In this document: one piece after another, positions 12,481 through 24,401 of the stretch
Numbering within the stretch: the stretch's first letter is position 1
Layout: each line of letters begins with the position of its first letter
Source: Mangifera indica
Lineage: Eukaryota > Streptophyta > Magnoliopsida > Sapindales > Anacardiaceae
Direction: 5' to 3'
Length of the DNA: 64,000 nt
Assembly: GCF_011075055.1 (NCBI RefSeq)
Contig: NC_058149.1
Coordinates: forward strand, 8,748,449 to 8,812,448
Translations under genes and position numbers: made by a program
Notes under the pieces: model-generated
What the model was told of the DNA's origin: nothing
Seen by the model: the letters and a program-made list of their open reading frames with translations, nothing else
Database searches by the model: none

Positions 12481-12774
12481 TTTTCAAATTTAAAAAAATA
12501 AAATTTATGTCTTCTAATTAAAGAAAACATGTCGAAATTGAATTTTAATTATAAATAATATATACTTATTTATAATAGGTCAATTGAGTTTCAAGATCAA
12601 TTTCACATATATAAAATAATTTAAAACTTAAATTTGATTGAAACTTGATATTTAAATCTTTAGTTATAGTATGTGAAGGAAGTTGTTGGAGTGCATCTTT
12701 TCAATGTGGGATGTTTTTGCAAAACATAAAAAAATTATAATTGCCTTATACAAGGTTAGTACAAATTAGAAAGA

Positions 12775-13240
12775 ATGAATATCACGATTTTAGCATTTTT
12801 AAGAGATTATAGATTCTTTAGCTTTAGAGATTCACTCTTAAGATTAACCGAATCTAGCTTATCTAATGGACCAGTATATTTTAGTTGTTACCCAAACTTT
12901 AGAGTTTGTTTAAATTACCAAAATATATTATATATTTTAACACTAAATATCAAAACATATAATTATAACACTAAACCAGGATCAATACTTATAACGTATA
13001 TTTATAGGATCCAATGCAAAATGATTCAATCTACTTTTGAATCTAGAACTACTAGACATGACCAAAATGGAGACATAATATTTTTCTAGGCAGACTTATA
13101 TAGGTAAAATATTACACTACCCAAAACTATTAGATAAGATCAAATTAATCTACCTAAAGATTGGGGACTAGATAAAATAGTTGTAACATTCAAACAAAGA
13201 GCTATATAAGATTCTTTCAAACCAATTCAAAATACATAAG
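12775..13240 (+). pseudogene. Pararetrovirus movement-protein fragment
   Basis: An open frame of 104 codons (12775-13089) continues, after a stop at 13087, in resemblance to about 13240. The central part, with a Cys-Tyr-Pro-Asn-Phe cluster and an Asn-Ile-Lys-Thr segment followed by a conserved Gly-Ser and Tyr-Arg-Ile, resembles the C-terminal half of caulimovirid movement proteins (30K superfamily). The N-terminal core of the domain is not seen. Confidence 0.55.
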
Positions 13241-14159
13241 TGGATAGTATTACTATAAACCTTGATGAAAGTGCAAGAATTAGATTTAATAGACTACCAA
13301 GAATAAGTATTGATAATACAAACAATACTTTCAAGATTAAAATGAAATAAACTTATAAACTCAAAGATTCTCATGCTCTTCAATCCCAAGATCAAGTTTA
13401 GTTAGAACAAATATCCAAGGGATAAATATTTCTTTAAATATTCTAAAACCCTATTATTCAATCCAAACACCTTCATAAGGATAAAAGAGATTTGTATCCA
13501 TGTACCCTTTTTCCAATGGTTTTGTGCAAAAAAAAAAAATAAACGAAAACATGGAAAATGTTGAAAGGTAAAGAAATTAAGAGTCTAGAGTCAATACATC
13601 TCTTATCAAGTGAAATTTCTAAACCTTACAAAGGAGTGGTTTTAATTGCAACCTCTTTTAAGACTTAAAAAAAAAAGACATAGAAAAGATCACATAAAAT
13701 GACATAAAATATATTATACAACAAAATAATTATACAAATCAATATTTAGAAATAATAGGGCACCAAATGAAGAGAATGGAAGATATTATTAATCAATCAA
13801 TTACCTAATTCATAGATGAAAAATCAAAACCAATAAACCTTTATTTACGGTACACGAGATTCCAAAAAGTATTTCAAAGGATCATTCAAACAAAGATGAA
13901 TTTATACAAGAAATAAATAGAAAACTTAACCAATTAGGATTAGGAGTTTCAAACTCAAATCTAAATACCCATGATACTCCACAATCAGTCACACCCAAAA
14001 TAGTTGGTTTTATCGGACAAACAAATTCATCAAAAGACATATCTAATAACTAATCAACTTCATCTTAAGACAATTCATTATAAATAAGGTGAATTGGAGA
14101 AAACCCTAAAAATATGTATTACCAAGAACTTTAACACCACACCTTGTGTTCTAAGAATC

Positions 14160-14935
14160 ACTACTAATCCTACAGAAAAAATATAATGTCAATTCAATTT
14201 ATGAATGAAATATAGATAGAATGTCTTATTACAATATATTACAATATTACAACAAATGACGATGGTAAGCAACACCTATGGAACAAAACTTAATTTTTCA
14301 GACAAAACAATAATCCATCTAGTAATTGCTAGGTTTATCGGCTCTTTAAAAGCTTGGTTGGATAGTTATCTAAAGAAGAGCAATAGAATCTGATACTAGG
14401 AGTCATAAAAGTTGATGATAATGGAACACCCATTTTGAATGAAGATGGAAAAACCATCCATGATGCTATAAACACTTTGATATTTGCAATCTTCTATCGT
14501 TTTGTAAGAAACCATATAAACATTAAAGACAAAAGTCAAACAACATTAACAAACTTAAAATGTAAAACTCCACATGATTACAAATAGTATAAAAAACCTT
14601 CCTTGCAAGAGTAATACAAATACCTGATATTGATAAAGCTTATTGCAAGGTCAAATTTCTAATAGGCTTACCGACATTTTTGGAGAAAATGTTAGAGAAA
14701 GAACTAGAAAACAATATGATGGAGTAATACCTCACGATGATTTAACCTACAAACAACTGCATAGTTTTGTTCAAAAGGTTGAAATGAAAATATGCAGAGA
14801 TGAAAAACTTGCATACCAAAGACAAAAGGAAAGAAAACAAGTAGGCAAAGAATTGGAAATATTTTGTGAACAATTTGATTATCAATACAAAAAATGTAGA
14901 AAAACTAAGAAATCTAAATATTGTAACGGTTAATG
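14160..14935 (+). pseudogene. Pararetrovirus coat-protein fragment
   Basis: Resemblance begins around 14160 with broken frames. Trp-Leu-Asp-Ser-Tyr-Leu-Lys near 14355 belongs to the conserved capsid core. It becomes an uninterrupted 96-codon frame at 14643-14933, with a Gly-Glu-Asn-Val-Arg-Glu-Arg segment, an Asp-Asp-Leu-Thr-Tyr segment, and a Lys-rich tail with paired Cys that would precede the zinc knuckle. At least four disruptions lie upstream of the intact part. Confidence 0.7.
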
Positions 14936-15329
14936 TAGTAAAATAAAAATCATACTAAGAAAGAAAATTTTCCAAAAACGAAAAAAAATCTAATAAAATA
15001 CAGAACAAAACATAGTCTCAAAACCTCACAAATAAGTCTAAAAAGCTGAAAATAATTATAAGTCTAAAAAGCTTATAGTTTTAAAGATATATTGGAAAAG
15101 TTAGAAAAACAAGACAAGACAAAAACCAATAGTAGAGGATTTGACAAAGGAAATTCAACATATAAAATTAGAAATTAGAGAGTTATAAAAACAACAAAAG
15201 ATTAATTCACAAATAATTCATCCGATAAGGAAGGGAAAAGAGAAAACAATAGAAAACTCTAAAACTAAATCAAAAGAAGAAATTCACGCAGATTCTCTAA
15301 ACATGCTAATGCAGGTAACATTCAAAAAA

Positions 15330-15720
15330 ATGGCATCGTATGAGTAAAAATTGTAATAAATAATGAATTTATTCTGGATGTAATTGTCTTATTTGATATA
15401 GGAGCATATATTAATTGTATCCAAGAAAGAAACATTCAAACAAAATATTATGAAAAAACCCTTGAATCAATAAGATCAACCAATGGTTCAAAACTTCACA
15501 TCCAATACAAACTGTTAGATGTAAAACTTTTCAATAAAAGCATTTGTCTTTAAACAAGCTTTGCTTTAGTAAAAGATTTGTCACAAATAATGATTTTAGG
15601 AACACCTTTTATAGGATTAATACAACATTTTATAGTTGATAGTACTGATATAAAAACAAACATTATAGGAGAAAAAAATAATTTTTGAATTTGTTTACAA
15701 ACTGATAAAACAAAATATTA
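15330..15720 (+). pseudogene. Pararetrovirus aspartic-protease fragment
   Basis: The frame shows a Leu-Phe-Asp segment with the candidate catalytic Asp codon at 15395-15397. Residues around it are changed from the usual protease triad. Downstream are a Cys-Ile-Gln-Glu segment, an Asn-Gly-Ser-Lys-Leu segment and, about 70 residues on, Met-Ile-Leu-Gly-Thr-Pro-Phe (near 15590-15610), the second hallmark of retroviral-type proteases. Stops interrupt it, so the enzyme is dead. Confidence 0.65.
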
Positions 15721-15989
15721 ACATTCTTCAAGAAATTTCAACCCAAAAAAGAAAAGTATATAATATTATTCAAAATAAAAAAAAATCATTTTTATTATTT
15801 CAAAGATGTACTAAAATAACAAAGAATACAATATCAACTTCAATAGAAAGAAATCAATAAGAAATTTAAATTTAAAACTAAAATTGAAGGCGTCCTCCTG
15901 GTGAGATTGCTTCATACTTCATCCTTTGACAAACCTTAAATTAATTCAAATTCATAGTTCAAATTTGTAGTTCAGTTTGACTCAAATTC

Positions 15990-16820
15990 ATGTGTTTTTC
16001 TTTTGAGTCCTGAAATCATTTTCTATAAGAAAAAATAAAAATGGGTCAATTTTTATAATACATGTTTTATTTGAAAAATAGACAAAAAAATTTAACTACA
16101 CATTAAAAAACTCCAAAATGAAAAATTTTTAAATTGCCCCTTAAAATGGAAAATATAAGTAAACCCCCAAAATTAGCCAAATTTCATAAAAAACTTACCA
16201 CCATGCATGGTGGAAAGTTACCAAAAACCCTTGACATGCAAGTTGCATGTGTCAGAATGATGCAAAACCCTTCCGTGTGCTGAAATCTCACACAACCCCC
16301 CACCACACAATCTCACATGACTTGTATGGTTTGAAAAATCACAAAATCACACCATCTTCATGTCTTCTCACCACACGTGACTTACGTAATGACTACAAAT
16401 CATGCTTGGAGTTCAAATCACCACCAACCTCAAATTTTCGAACCTGATTACATCACCAATCAATTCTACACTTGTTTTGACACAAAATCATTAACAAATT
16501 TTGTCTAAAATATGAAAGAATTCAACCTATTTCTCAAAACTTCAAAAATCAGAAATACCTATTTCTAAAACACTCGAAATCTACACAAATATGTTTAAGT
16601 ATCTACGCTAGAAGATATTAAATATGATAAAAATGATTTACTGACCTTCGGTATAATTTTCATTGCCAGAAAACAAATGAAAGTCACAAGTTCTCAGTGT
16701 GCTTAATGAAAATTTGAATATGAGGGGTGGGAATGCGATTTTTCAAACCTAAAATGAATTTTAAGGGTCCTTTATAAATGGACATTTAGAAAAAATCGGT
16801 TTTTTATTTTTTAAAGAGGA
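15990..16820 (+). mobile_element. MULE-like family copy, incomplete, inverted relative to 22707-24392
   Basis: Read forward, this interval matches the reverse complement of the element at 22707-24392 in order. It shows CTATAAGAAAAAA, then an AATAGACAAAAAAATT module, then TTGCCCCTTAAAATGGAAAATAT, then ACCACCATGC, then a core with AAATGATTTACTGACCTTC and TTTTCATTGCCAGAAAA. Its terminal repeats and target duplications are not visible, so it is truncated or older. The 66-codon frame at 16247-16447 is within it and is not a gene. Confidence 0.55.
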
Positions 16821-17897
16821 ACTCTACCCAAGCCAGATCATCACATTACGTTGGAACCAATCACATTGACCAAAATAAACTCGAGTCTAGTGACCGATCC
16901 TATAACTATTGACCTATATAAGTCAAAAGTTTGACCTTGATATATCGTTAGAGGATACTTGAATTCATACTCTCTTATACACAAAGTTATTTTTTTTATT
17001 ATTTAAACTACCCCTTGAGAGTAAAAAATTCGATTAATTACGTCTACTTTAAGTTAATTTTAATTAATTAAACTAATTTCCATTAGATTGTTTCACGTTA
17101 ATATACCATTATACATTTCTTATATATATAAATATATTCCATCAAAAAGTCCTAATAATTTTTTATGAATATCATGCAAAAAAAAAAGTCAATGAACCTA
17201 AATTATATAATATATTTTAACAATAAAATTATGTATATAAACAATAATATACTATTATATAATTAAAAAATATTCAATTATATAATAATATATTATTGAT
17301 TATATATAAACTAATATACATTATTTATACACATAATACTTCTCATATTTTAATTTAATAATGAACATGTTTATCATTACCAAATTTATATAAAATAGGG
17401 ACTCTAATTTGTTCATTGTTTGGGAAAAAATACCCTGGCCGGATGAATTTGACTGGAGACACGTTCCACGACAAATGTGGGTAAACTACAACTAAGCTTT
17501 TCGCACGCAATCAAGAAGGCAAAGCCATACCCACTCACTAAAAGAATTTATTAATATTGACTCCCATTCTCGCTTAAATAATTACGTTTAGGCAACTCAT
17601 ATAAAAGTATTGCATATACCCTTTCACGAGAATCACGACAAAAAAGGCAACATTTTTTTCAAAAATATATTATACAACATACGTTTGAGAAATTGTTTTT
17701 TACTGTTTCCACACTATTTTTTATCAATTTTTTTAATGCATCCCTAAATCCTAGAAATTGTTTTCAAACTTACGTATAATATATTATACAGCATTTAACC
17801 ACCTATTAATATCTAATAACACACTCACTGTAGCGTTAGTGTTAGATATACATATATATTGCTTGATTTCAGGTTTTAATGCAAATAAAGTCTTGAG
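16821..17897. other. AT-rich spacer with a short inverted repeat
   Basis: No gene seen. At 17655-17800 an imperfect inverted repeat (AATATATTATACAACATACG against ACGTATAATATATTATACAG) with about 65 bp between the arms looks like a small MITE, without a clear target duplication. The patch 17440-17580 is less AT-rich but holds no recognisable frame. Confidence 0.35.
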
Positions 17898-19330
17898 ATG
17901 AATGAGTTAATGTTTATTTTAGAGAAAAACTTTGAAGTTTGGAGTACTAGTAAAGGGAATTCTAATTATCCCTTGATGTCCAACAAAAGGAGCTTTCAAA
18001 GAAAAGGTGAAACTGTTGTAAAACACGATACTGCCAAAAGGCAGGAGATTGCCAAAGGGCAGAAAAAAAGAATGAAAGATTTAGAAGAAAAGTTTAGCTA
18101 TATAGAGAAATTCGACATTCTTGAAAACTTGAAGCTTAATGAAGCCAACATAACAATATTAGAAAACCTGAACATTCAATGTCGTATAACCCTAACTATG
18201 GGACAAGATGAAGTGGAACTTGGGCAGATATTGCGAAAACTAGCCAATAGACTAGTTTGGCTTGAAGCAGATAAGATTTATTACGAAAAAGAAGAATTCT
18301 TAGGAGGATTTGTTCTTAGGAAACAACTACTTTTGAAGTCTAGACTACTCAGAGATATAGCAAACTTTGAAATGTCTTATTTCAAAATAGTCACTTTAAA
18401 AGGATTAATAACATTTCTAAAAGAAGAAGACAAAAAAGATCTTCAAGAATGACTTTCTGTATTCTCGAATAGACTTATAGAATTACATGTTCCATGAAAG
18501 CTTTTTCGGAATAGATTTTGTGGATCATTTCTGAAAAAAGGATGGATAGATGCAATTGAGATTGATGTATAGGAAGCGATGGTGAACCCGAGATACCAAA
18601 TGCTATTAAACAAGCACTTTGTGCATTTGATAGAAGAATTCATACATTCACCTGTGTGATAACTTCATTAGTTCAAGAAGATGACAACATGCAACCTGTA
18701 CAAATATGGAAATTTGTTATAGGATAAACATGGTATAATATAATGGTTCGTAAAGACGTCTTAATGGGACAGACAACATTACAACAACTTCATGAACTTA
18801 ACAAGGTAGATGGATACTGGACGAGACTACATATAGTAAAGTTACTAATGGTCTAATCCAGGTTAGAAGAACTCTTGAGGAAAAATGAAATTGTTCATAT
18901 CGACAAAGAGATAGTAGTTATCTTGTCAAAGAAATACGCAAGAGTTCTAGATATTTTGTTTAGGGAAAATTGAGCCTAAATCCAAGATATGGTTGAAGGG
19001 TTTAAACTTTATAATATATTTAACCAGGTTCTGATTGAAAATACAAAGGATATACTTCAGCTTGTTATTACTCTAAAGTTGAAGCTCAAGCCCAAATAGT
19101 AAAAACTCAACCAGAGGAAGAAAGAACCTTTGGAGACTTCATGGACTTATTAGATCAGCCCATAGAATGAGCCCAAGAAAAGGGAGATTTGCTCAACCCA
19201 AAACCAAAAAGAGCAGCACGTGTAAATGCAACATGTATCAAATATGCGAAAGATAAGTGGAAAGCAAGATAAGAGCTCAACAGAGGAGATGATGCTAATG
19301 CTTGTGAATACTTTGAAGATCAATGATTAA
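17898..19330 (+). pseudogene. Broken ORF of pararetrovirus-like block B (upstream of promoter)
   Basis: An intact 184-codon frame (17898-18450) encodes a Lys/Glu-rich, probably coiled-coil N-terminal part, with a QKKRMKDLEEKFSYIEKF segment at about residues 55-72. After its stop the same style of protein continues through several frame changes to about 19330, with recognisable runs such as WIDAIEIDV and EAMVNPRYQMLLNK (about 18543-18615), VQIWKFVIG (18698-18724) and ELLRKNEIVHIDKEIV (18869-18916). I do not recognise the domain. Its position just before a TATA leader and primer site fits the last ORF of a circular pararetrovirus genome, as described for some florendoviruses; this placement is an inference. 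Confidence 0.45.
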
Positions 19331-19396
19331 TGAAGCACCACTTGGAATTTACTATTAAAAAATATGTAAAACGTGACTGACATATGGGTTCTCTTT

Positions 19397-19404
19397 TATA
19401 AATA
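19397..19404 (+). promoter_or_regulatory. TATA box of a pararetrovirus-like leader
   Basis: TATAAATA followed by GAAGAGACTTTGC is the kind of strong TATA context seen in caulimovirid pregenomic promoters. It sits between the broken ORF ending near 19330 and the tRNA primer site at 19690, as expected for a genomic-RNA promoter and leader. Confidence 0.5.
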
Positions 19405-19689
19405 GAAGAGACTTTGCTAAGTGTTTGTAAGAGTAGTTTAAGAGTGAATATATATATCTTTCTAAACTTGCTCAAAACTTCAAAGCAAGGTATTTTATAA
19501 CTCAACTCTTCTAACTCTTCTTATTTATATTATGTTTATGCATTTAATAATATAAATAGCTCGTTTTATATTAATGAATGCATATCATTAATAAAACTTG
19601 ACTAATATGTTATGATTGTTACTAATCATTGCTATTTTAATTAGGTTCATAACATATGATAAATAGTGAAATTGGTGCAGGGATCATTA

Positions 19690-19707
19690 TGGTATCAAAA
19701 CCATGGT
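19690..19707 (+). other. tRNA-iMet primer binding site, pararetrovirus-like
   Basis: TGGTATCAAAACCATGGT matches the initiator tRNA-Met complement used by caulimovirids and retrotransposons (TGGTATCAGAGC with the downstream ATGGT part), with a few substitutions. It lies about 290 bases after the TATA box and before the next ORF. Confidence 0.6.
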
Positions 19708-19889
19708 AGAATGATAACCAATTTCACTAATAATAATTTTATTTGAAGCATGAATTTCAGAACATCATTACTGGATGTTAAAAATTTTATTGTTATAAAA
19801 TTATTATGAATAATGATCTAATCAGAAACAAGTGTATTAACCAAAACTGTTTTCATTTAGATCATGGAATTGAACATAAACCTAAAATA

Positions 19890-22227
19890 AGGTTGTTAAA
19901 TATTATTATAGATGATTGAAAGAACTTGGATAATAAGTTCGATAATCTTGATATGAAACTTAATTATTCGATTTATCGGATATTTTCTGTGACTCAAGAG
20001 CTGACTAAATTAGAGGAAAAGATCTCTAGTATAAGTTCTGAACTACAAAGGCTAATAGCTTTGGAACGTATTCTTACTATTTTAATAAATAGGTAAATAC
20101 AAAAAGCTGGCCAATAACAATTTTGGCTTCTCCAATACTATCATTTAGATAAGAAATTATCCTATGTCATTAGTGATATAGAGCAAGTGAATCCGATTGA
20201 AGGATACACAAAACAAGAGATCAAACAGTGTACCCTTGATCTCTGTAATGGAAATCCAGATATTCGTCAAGACTATTTGGAGTGGTTAGGAGTAAAAAGG
20301 TTAGTAAACGTGGTTTGGAAAGCCTTATGCCAAGGTTGTACACAGATACTTTGCTTCATCCAACCTAGATAACATAGATAACAACATGTATCAACCATAT
20401 AAACTAAAGAATTTGATTGGATAAAGGAAAAACTGTTATAGGATATTGGTAAGAAGAAGCTTAGAATCCTAAGGAGCCTTCAACATCCCGTAACATATTT
20501 TCTAATTGAGATATGGCAGACGAGGAAACACTTAAATAATTCGCTGCCAGCTTACAAAGTAAATATCCTAGTCTCCTACTAGGATATGCAAATTTTGTAG
20601 CTCAAGAATCCTAAGAGGATTAGGAAAAAGTTGAAAATTTATACTTAAAGGTGATAAAAGAATGATACTTTGTTTCAAAAGAAAAAGGTAAAAGGAAGGT
20701 TGATCTTCTTGAAATCTCTCATTCGGATGTTGAGAAAATCAACAAATATTACGAAAAAGAGTTTAAGAGACAAAAGAAAACTTATGATAAGGGGAAAGCT
20801 AAAAAGATTTCTTTAGGACCAAAAGTAGAAGACCTAGAGAACTTGATCTTTAATCTAAGAGAAGCTAAAATAAAGGATGACCCTTTAGCAGGAATGAAGA
20901 ATCCTTTACATTCGTTCAAAGGATTCCTTCGTGAAATTTCTAAGCCTGAATACACTCCCACGACATGTCCTATTTAGATTAAGTCGGAATATACTCCAAG
21001 ACCTATACAAAAGATGGTAGAAATACCTTCTAGTGGAAGTTTCCTAAATATAGATTGTGTAAGCAACATGGCATAAGCAATTGAAATTTGGGAAACTATA
21101 AACTGGGTCCTTGTGCATAATAAAGCCTTTGACCTAGGACAAACGTACCATTTTATAAGATCTACACTACAGGGTATTGTAGAAAGCTTTTGATTAGGAT
21201 TAAAAGAGAGCACTGAAATATTAGAAACGGTAAATGACTTAAAAAGTCATGAGGGAATATTCACACTCTTTAAGAATACGCTCTCAAGAGAATTTACTTG
21301 TATAACTATCACCAGTGGGAATCTTGCAGAGGTAGTTGCTCTAGAAGCTATAACAAAGCTTAGGCTTTGTGATATGTGCCAACTTGAAAATTTTGTTTGT
21401 GAATACAAGTGTAATTTTTATCAGTTACCTACTAGAATATAAGAAGTTATGAAAAATACCTTTTTTGCAAAGTTACTGTATGGATAGGACAAAGCTTCTA
21501 GTAAAGCCTTTAAACTACTTCTAGAAAAGAATCAGATAGTAGATTTTCTAGGAGGAAGGATAGATGTCCAAATAAGAGCAAAAAGAAGGCGAGTCTTAAA
21601 TTCTTAAATGTGAATTTAGAATCTTAAACTTCTGAATATGAGCCTACATTTGGATACGAAATTAACTCGGATGACGAGTCAGTCTATGAACTGATTTTGG
21701 AATACTTTGATACCTTTGATTCAGAAAATTACTCAAAAAACTACCCTTCGGATGAGGATTTTGAAAACAAAGAGGGAAAATTAAACTTGTCTAGAATAGA
21801 TAAAGATGTTACTTTTCATCGGATTTTTATGAATATAATAGAAAATTTACAAGAGCCTTCTAATCTATTCATAGATGATGAGGAACTCATTTTATTAGAA
21901 CTCGAAACTAATCTAGAGTCAGTGATTAGCTCGTTTACTAATTATGAGGATACATCAGTAAGCTCAAATGAATGGGTAACCCCAAAACTCTTACCTAGAG
22001 AAGTATCTGGAAAAACTTCATGATGGATATTTCAGGCTCAAGGTTTAGAAGATATACATGAAAAGCCTATTAGAGTAACCTTAACCCAATCAAATGAAGG
22101 GGAAATCATTTTATCAAATGATGAATGGTTACTAAAGCTACGAGAACTTGTGAAACGAGCAAATAACAAGTATCACTATGTACAATTAGGAGCTGGAAGG
22201 TTAGGAAAAGGGAAAAATAGTATTTAA
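19890..22227 (+). pseudogene. Broken coat-protein-like ORF of pararetrovirus-like block B
   Basis: After the primer site the plus strand carries a long degenerate coding region with many stops. A coiled-coil-like start (about 19910-20070) leads to NPIEGYTKQEIKQCTLDLCN (20190-20249). A Lys-rich linker follows, then a region resembling a caulimovirid capsid core (about 21060-21480) with Trp-Glu-Thr-Ile-Asn-Trp and a Cys-x2-Cys pair near 21372-21383. An acidic tail includes the intact 108-codon frame 21697-22020, and the whole ends at a stop near 22227. No zinc knuckle, protease or reverse transcriptase was found. The capsid assignment is by resemblance only. Confidence 0.45.
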
Positions 22228-22358
22228 TTAAATTAGTTCATTAAATGGGTATAAAATATTAGATAGATAAGTCTGTATAAACCCCTTAATTGAATTAGGA
22301 ATATATTTGCTAGGAATGTGAAGATATCTTTCTGCTTGCTAAGTGATATGTGAATATC

Positions 22359-22366
22359 TATAAAAG
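22359..22366 (+). promoter_or_regulatory. Second TATA leader after the block B ORF
   Basis: TATAAAAG lies about 130 bases after the ORF stop. The surrounding sequence (GCTTGCTAAGTG just before, a pyrimidine-rich leader after) is similar in style to the leader at 19397, although not identical. No coding region of the same kind follows before the MULE-like element at 22707. Confidence 0.35.
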
Positions 22367-22706
22367 ATTTTAGATAAATTCCTCTTTCAGTAGTATTATA
22401 GTTGTTATCTAGACTTGAAAGGACTTTCCTCTTTCCTATGGAGTGTTAGATGTAAGTAATTTGATCTCTAGTTGCTTGTCAAGATATCTTGAACTCATTC
22501 AGTGATAAATCTTAAGTAGAATTCTTATGAGCTATGGACTGTTGTAGAACACTTAGAAACTAATATTTTTTTAAATGAAAACTAAAAAATAAAATGTAGA
22601 GGTTTGGAAAGTTTGATATAAAATTTTGGAATGGAATAAAGTTGAACATAAATATTAAAGAACTATGTTCATAAATATTTTTGGAATGAGATAAACATAC
22701 ATGATA

Positions 22707-24392
22707 GGGATATTAATTAAAATATCCAAATTTCATGTGTCAAAAACATAATTACTCAATTTTATCAATATTAAACCAATATACCCAATTAATGTGCAAT
22801 GACCAAAATGCCCATTTCATAACTCTTTGCAAAAATGCAAGTCCCCTATTTCCATTCACGCAACCGACTTACAAGACTTCCATCTGTGATTTCTTCAATT
22901 TTCAGGCAACAAAAATGGTACAAAAGTTAGTGAATCATTTGTTGTCATGTTTTATACATTTTAGTGTAGAGATATAAAAGATTAGATGAAGATTTTGCGT
23001 GTTTTTTAGCCTATGGTTTTGGTTTTGAACTTTTGCTTGAATGACTTGAATCCTTCATCTTCTAGATGAATTATGTTAGAGGTTTTATGCTAAAATAGGT
23101 GTAAATTTAATTTTTGATGAAATTAGATTTGAAAAAATCGAGTTTGTATGCAGCATGGCCACTACGCAAATTCATGGCTCAAAACACAAATTTGTTGGTG
23201 AGATAAGTTGGAGACAGGGATGAATTTGTGAGTTTTCAAATAGTATGGGCCATGTAAATATGTGTAACCAAAGGCAAAGAGTGAGTTTTCAAACAGTTGA
23301 GCACACGAATATATGTGGTGGGGGGCAAACTATTGTTTTTCAAACAATTCCCACCAAGCAGATTCGCATGGTGGTGATTGGGGGGGTTCGATATTTTGCA
23401 TTTTGAGGGGTTTTTGATATTTTTCATTCTAGGGAGCAAAGTTGAATTTTTCCATTTTAAGGTTTTTGAATATGTAGTATTCAAATTTTAGGTTCCTTTT
23501 TCTGAATAATGCAATTATCTTCAAAATTAACCTCATTCCATTTAATATAATTTTCAATTTTTTTGTCTATTTTTATGAATAATACATTTATTATGAAAAT
23601 TAACATAATGTAAATTTCTAGATTTTTTCCATCTAACAGTTTTTTAATGTGAACTTTTCAATTTTTTGGTCTGTTATTTCAAAATAAAGCATTTCAAGCT
23701 ACTTTTTGAAATTTTCATTTTGGGTGATATTGTGGTATTTTCCTTTTTAGCAATTAAATTAAAAAATTTTTCATTTTAAGGTTTTTTGATGTGTAAAATT
23801 TAAATTTTTAGTTCGTATTTTTGAATAAAATGTTTATTATGAAATTTAACCTAATTTCATTTTTTTTTCTTATAGAGACCAACACAAAAAAAATGAGGTA
23901 TGAACCAAAGGGGGAAATGAGATTCCCTATCGAGAGGCACTTTAAGGCACATGTCAGGACACGTGGCACAGAGATGTGATGTCCACTATTAAGTCTTTAT
24001 TGATAGAGGAGCAAATTAAAACTTTCCAAAGGACATGTCTTAGACACAATTCTAAGTTACTATTTAACACACCATAAATGATTGTATAATCAATAAATAA
24101 ATAAAGTTTTGAGTTATTATTCGTATAAATATCTCGATATCACAAGCTTATTTTCTTTATATCGAAATCACAATCATAAACTTATTTTCTTCAGATTGTA
24201 CGTGTGAATGCATTTTTTCTTATGTAAGGTTAAAGTTTATATAGAATAAATAAAGGATAATTTTGGTATTATGTTAGATATTTTGGGCTTTTTCATTAAA
24301 CTCCTTGGAAATTTGTGCAATTTTTTTAACTCCATAAAATGTAAGAAATTCTGTTTTTGTATATGAAATATGGGTATTTGAATTAATATCCC
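22707..24392 (-). mobile_element. MULE-like element of 1.69 kb with internal repeated modules
   Basis: Both ends carry inverted copies of GGGATATTAATT followed by a matching tract with AAATTTCAT-type words (22707 onward and 24392 backward). They are flanked by an imperfect 9-bp duplication, TACATGATA (22698-22706) and TTTATGATA (24393-24401), 7 of 9 identical, which fits a Mutator-like element. It has no transposase. Between 23460 and 23880 it holds about four degenerate copies of an A/T-rich module (TGAATAATACATTTATTATG type). The frames at 22735-22977 (+) and 23236-23484 (-) are fortuitous. A partial inverted relative lies at 15990-16820. Confidence 0.65.
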
Positions 24393-24401
24393 TTTATGAT
24401 A

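Larger units (their letters stand above)
12775..15880 (+). mobile_element. Endogenous pararetrovirus block A (Caulimoviridae), decayed
   Basis: The plus strand carries, in order, fragments resembling the movement protein (12775-13240), the coat protein (14160-14935) and the aspartic protease (15330-15720) of plant pararetroviruses. This order within one reading direction matches single-polyprotein members of Caulimoviridae. The frame is interrupted by many stops, frameshifts and A-rich expansions. No reverse transcriptase follows; resemblance ends near 15880. No terminal repeats or target duplications were found, as expected for pararetrovirus sequence captured by illegitimate recombination. 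It cannot encode a working virus. Genus not assigned; petuvirus-like or florendovirus-like is an inference. Confidence 0.75.
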
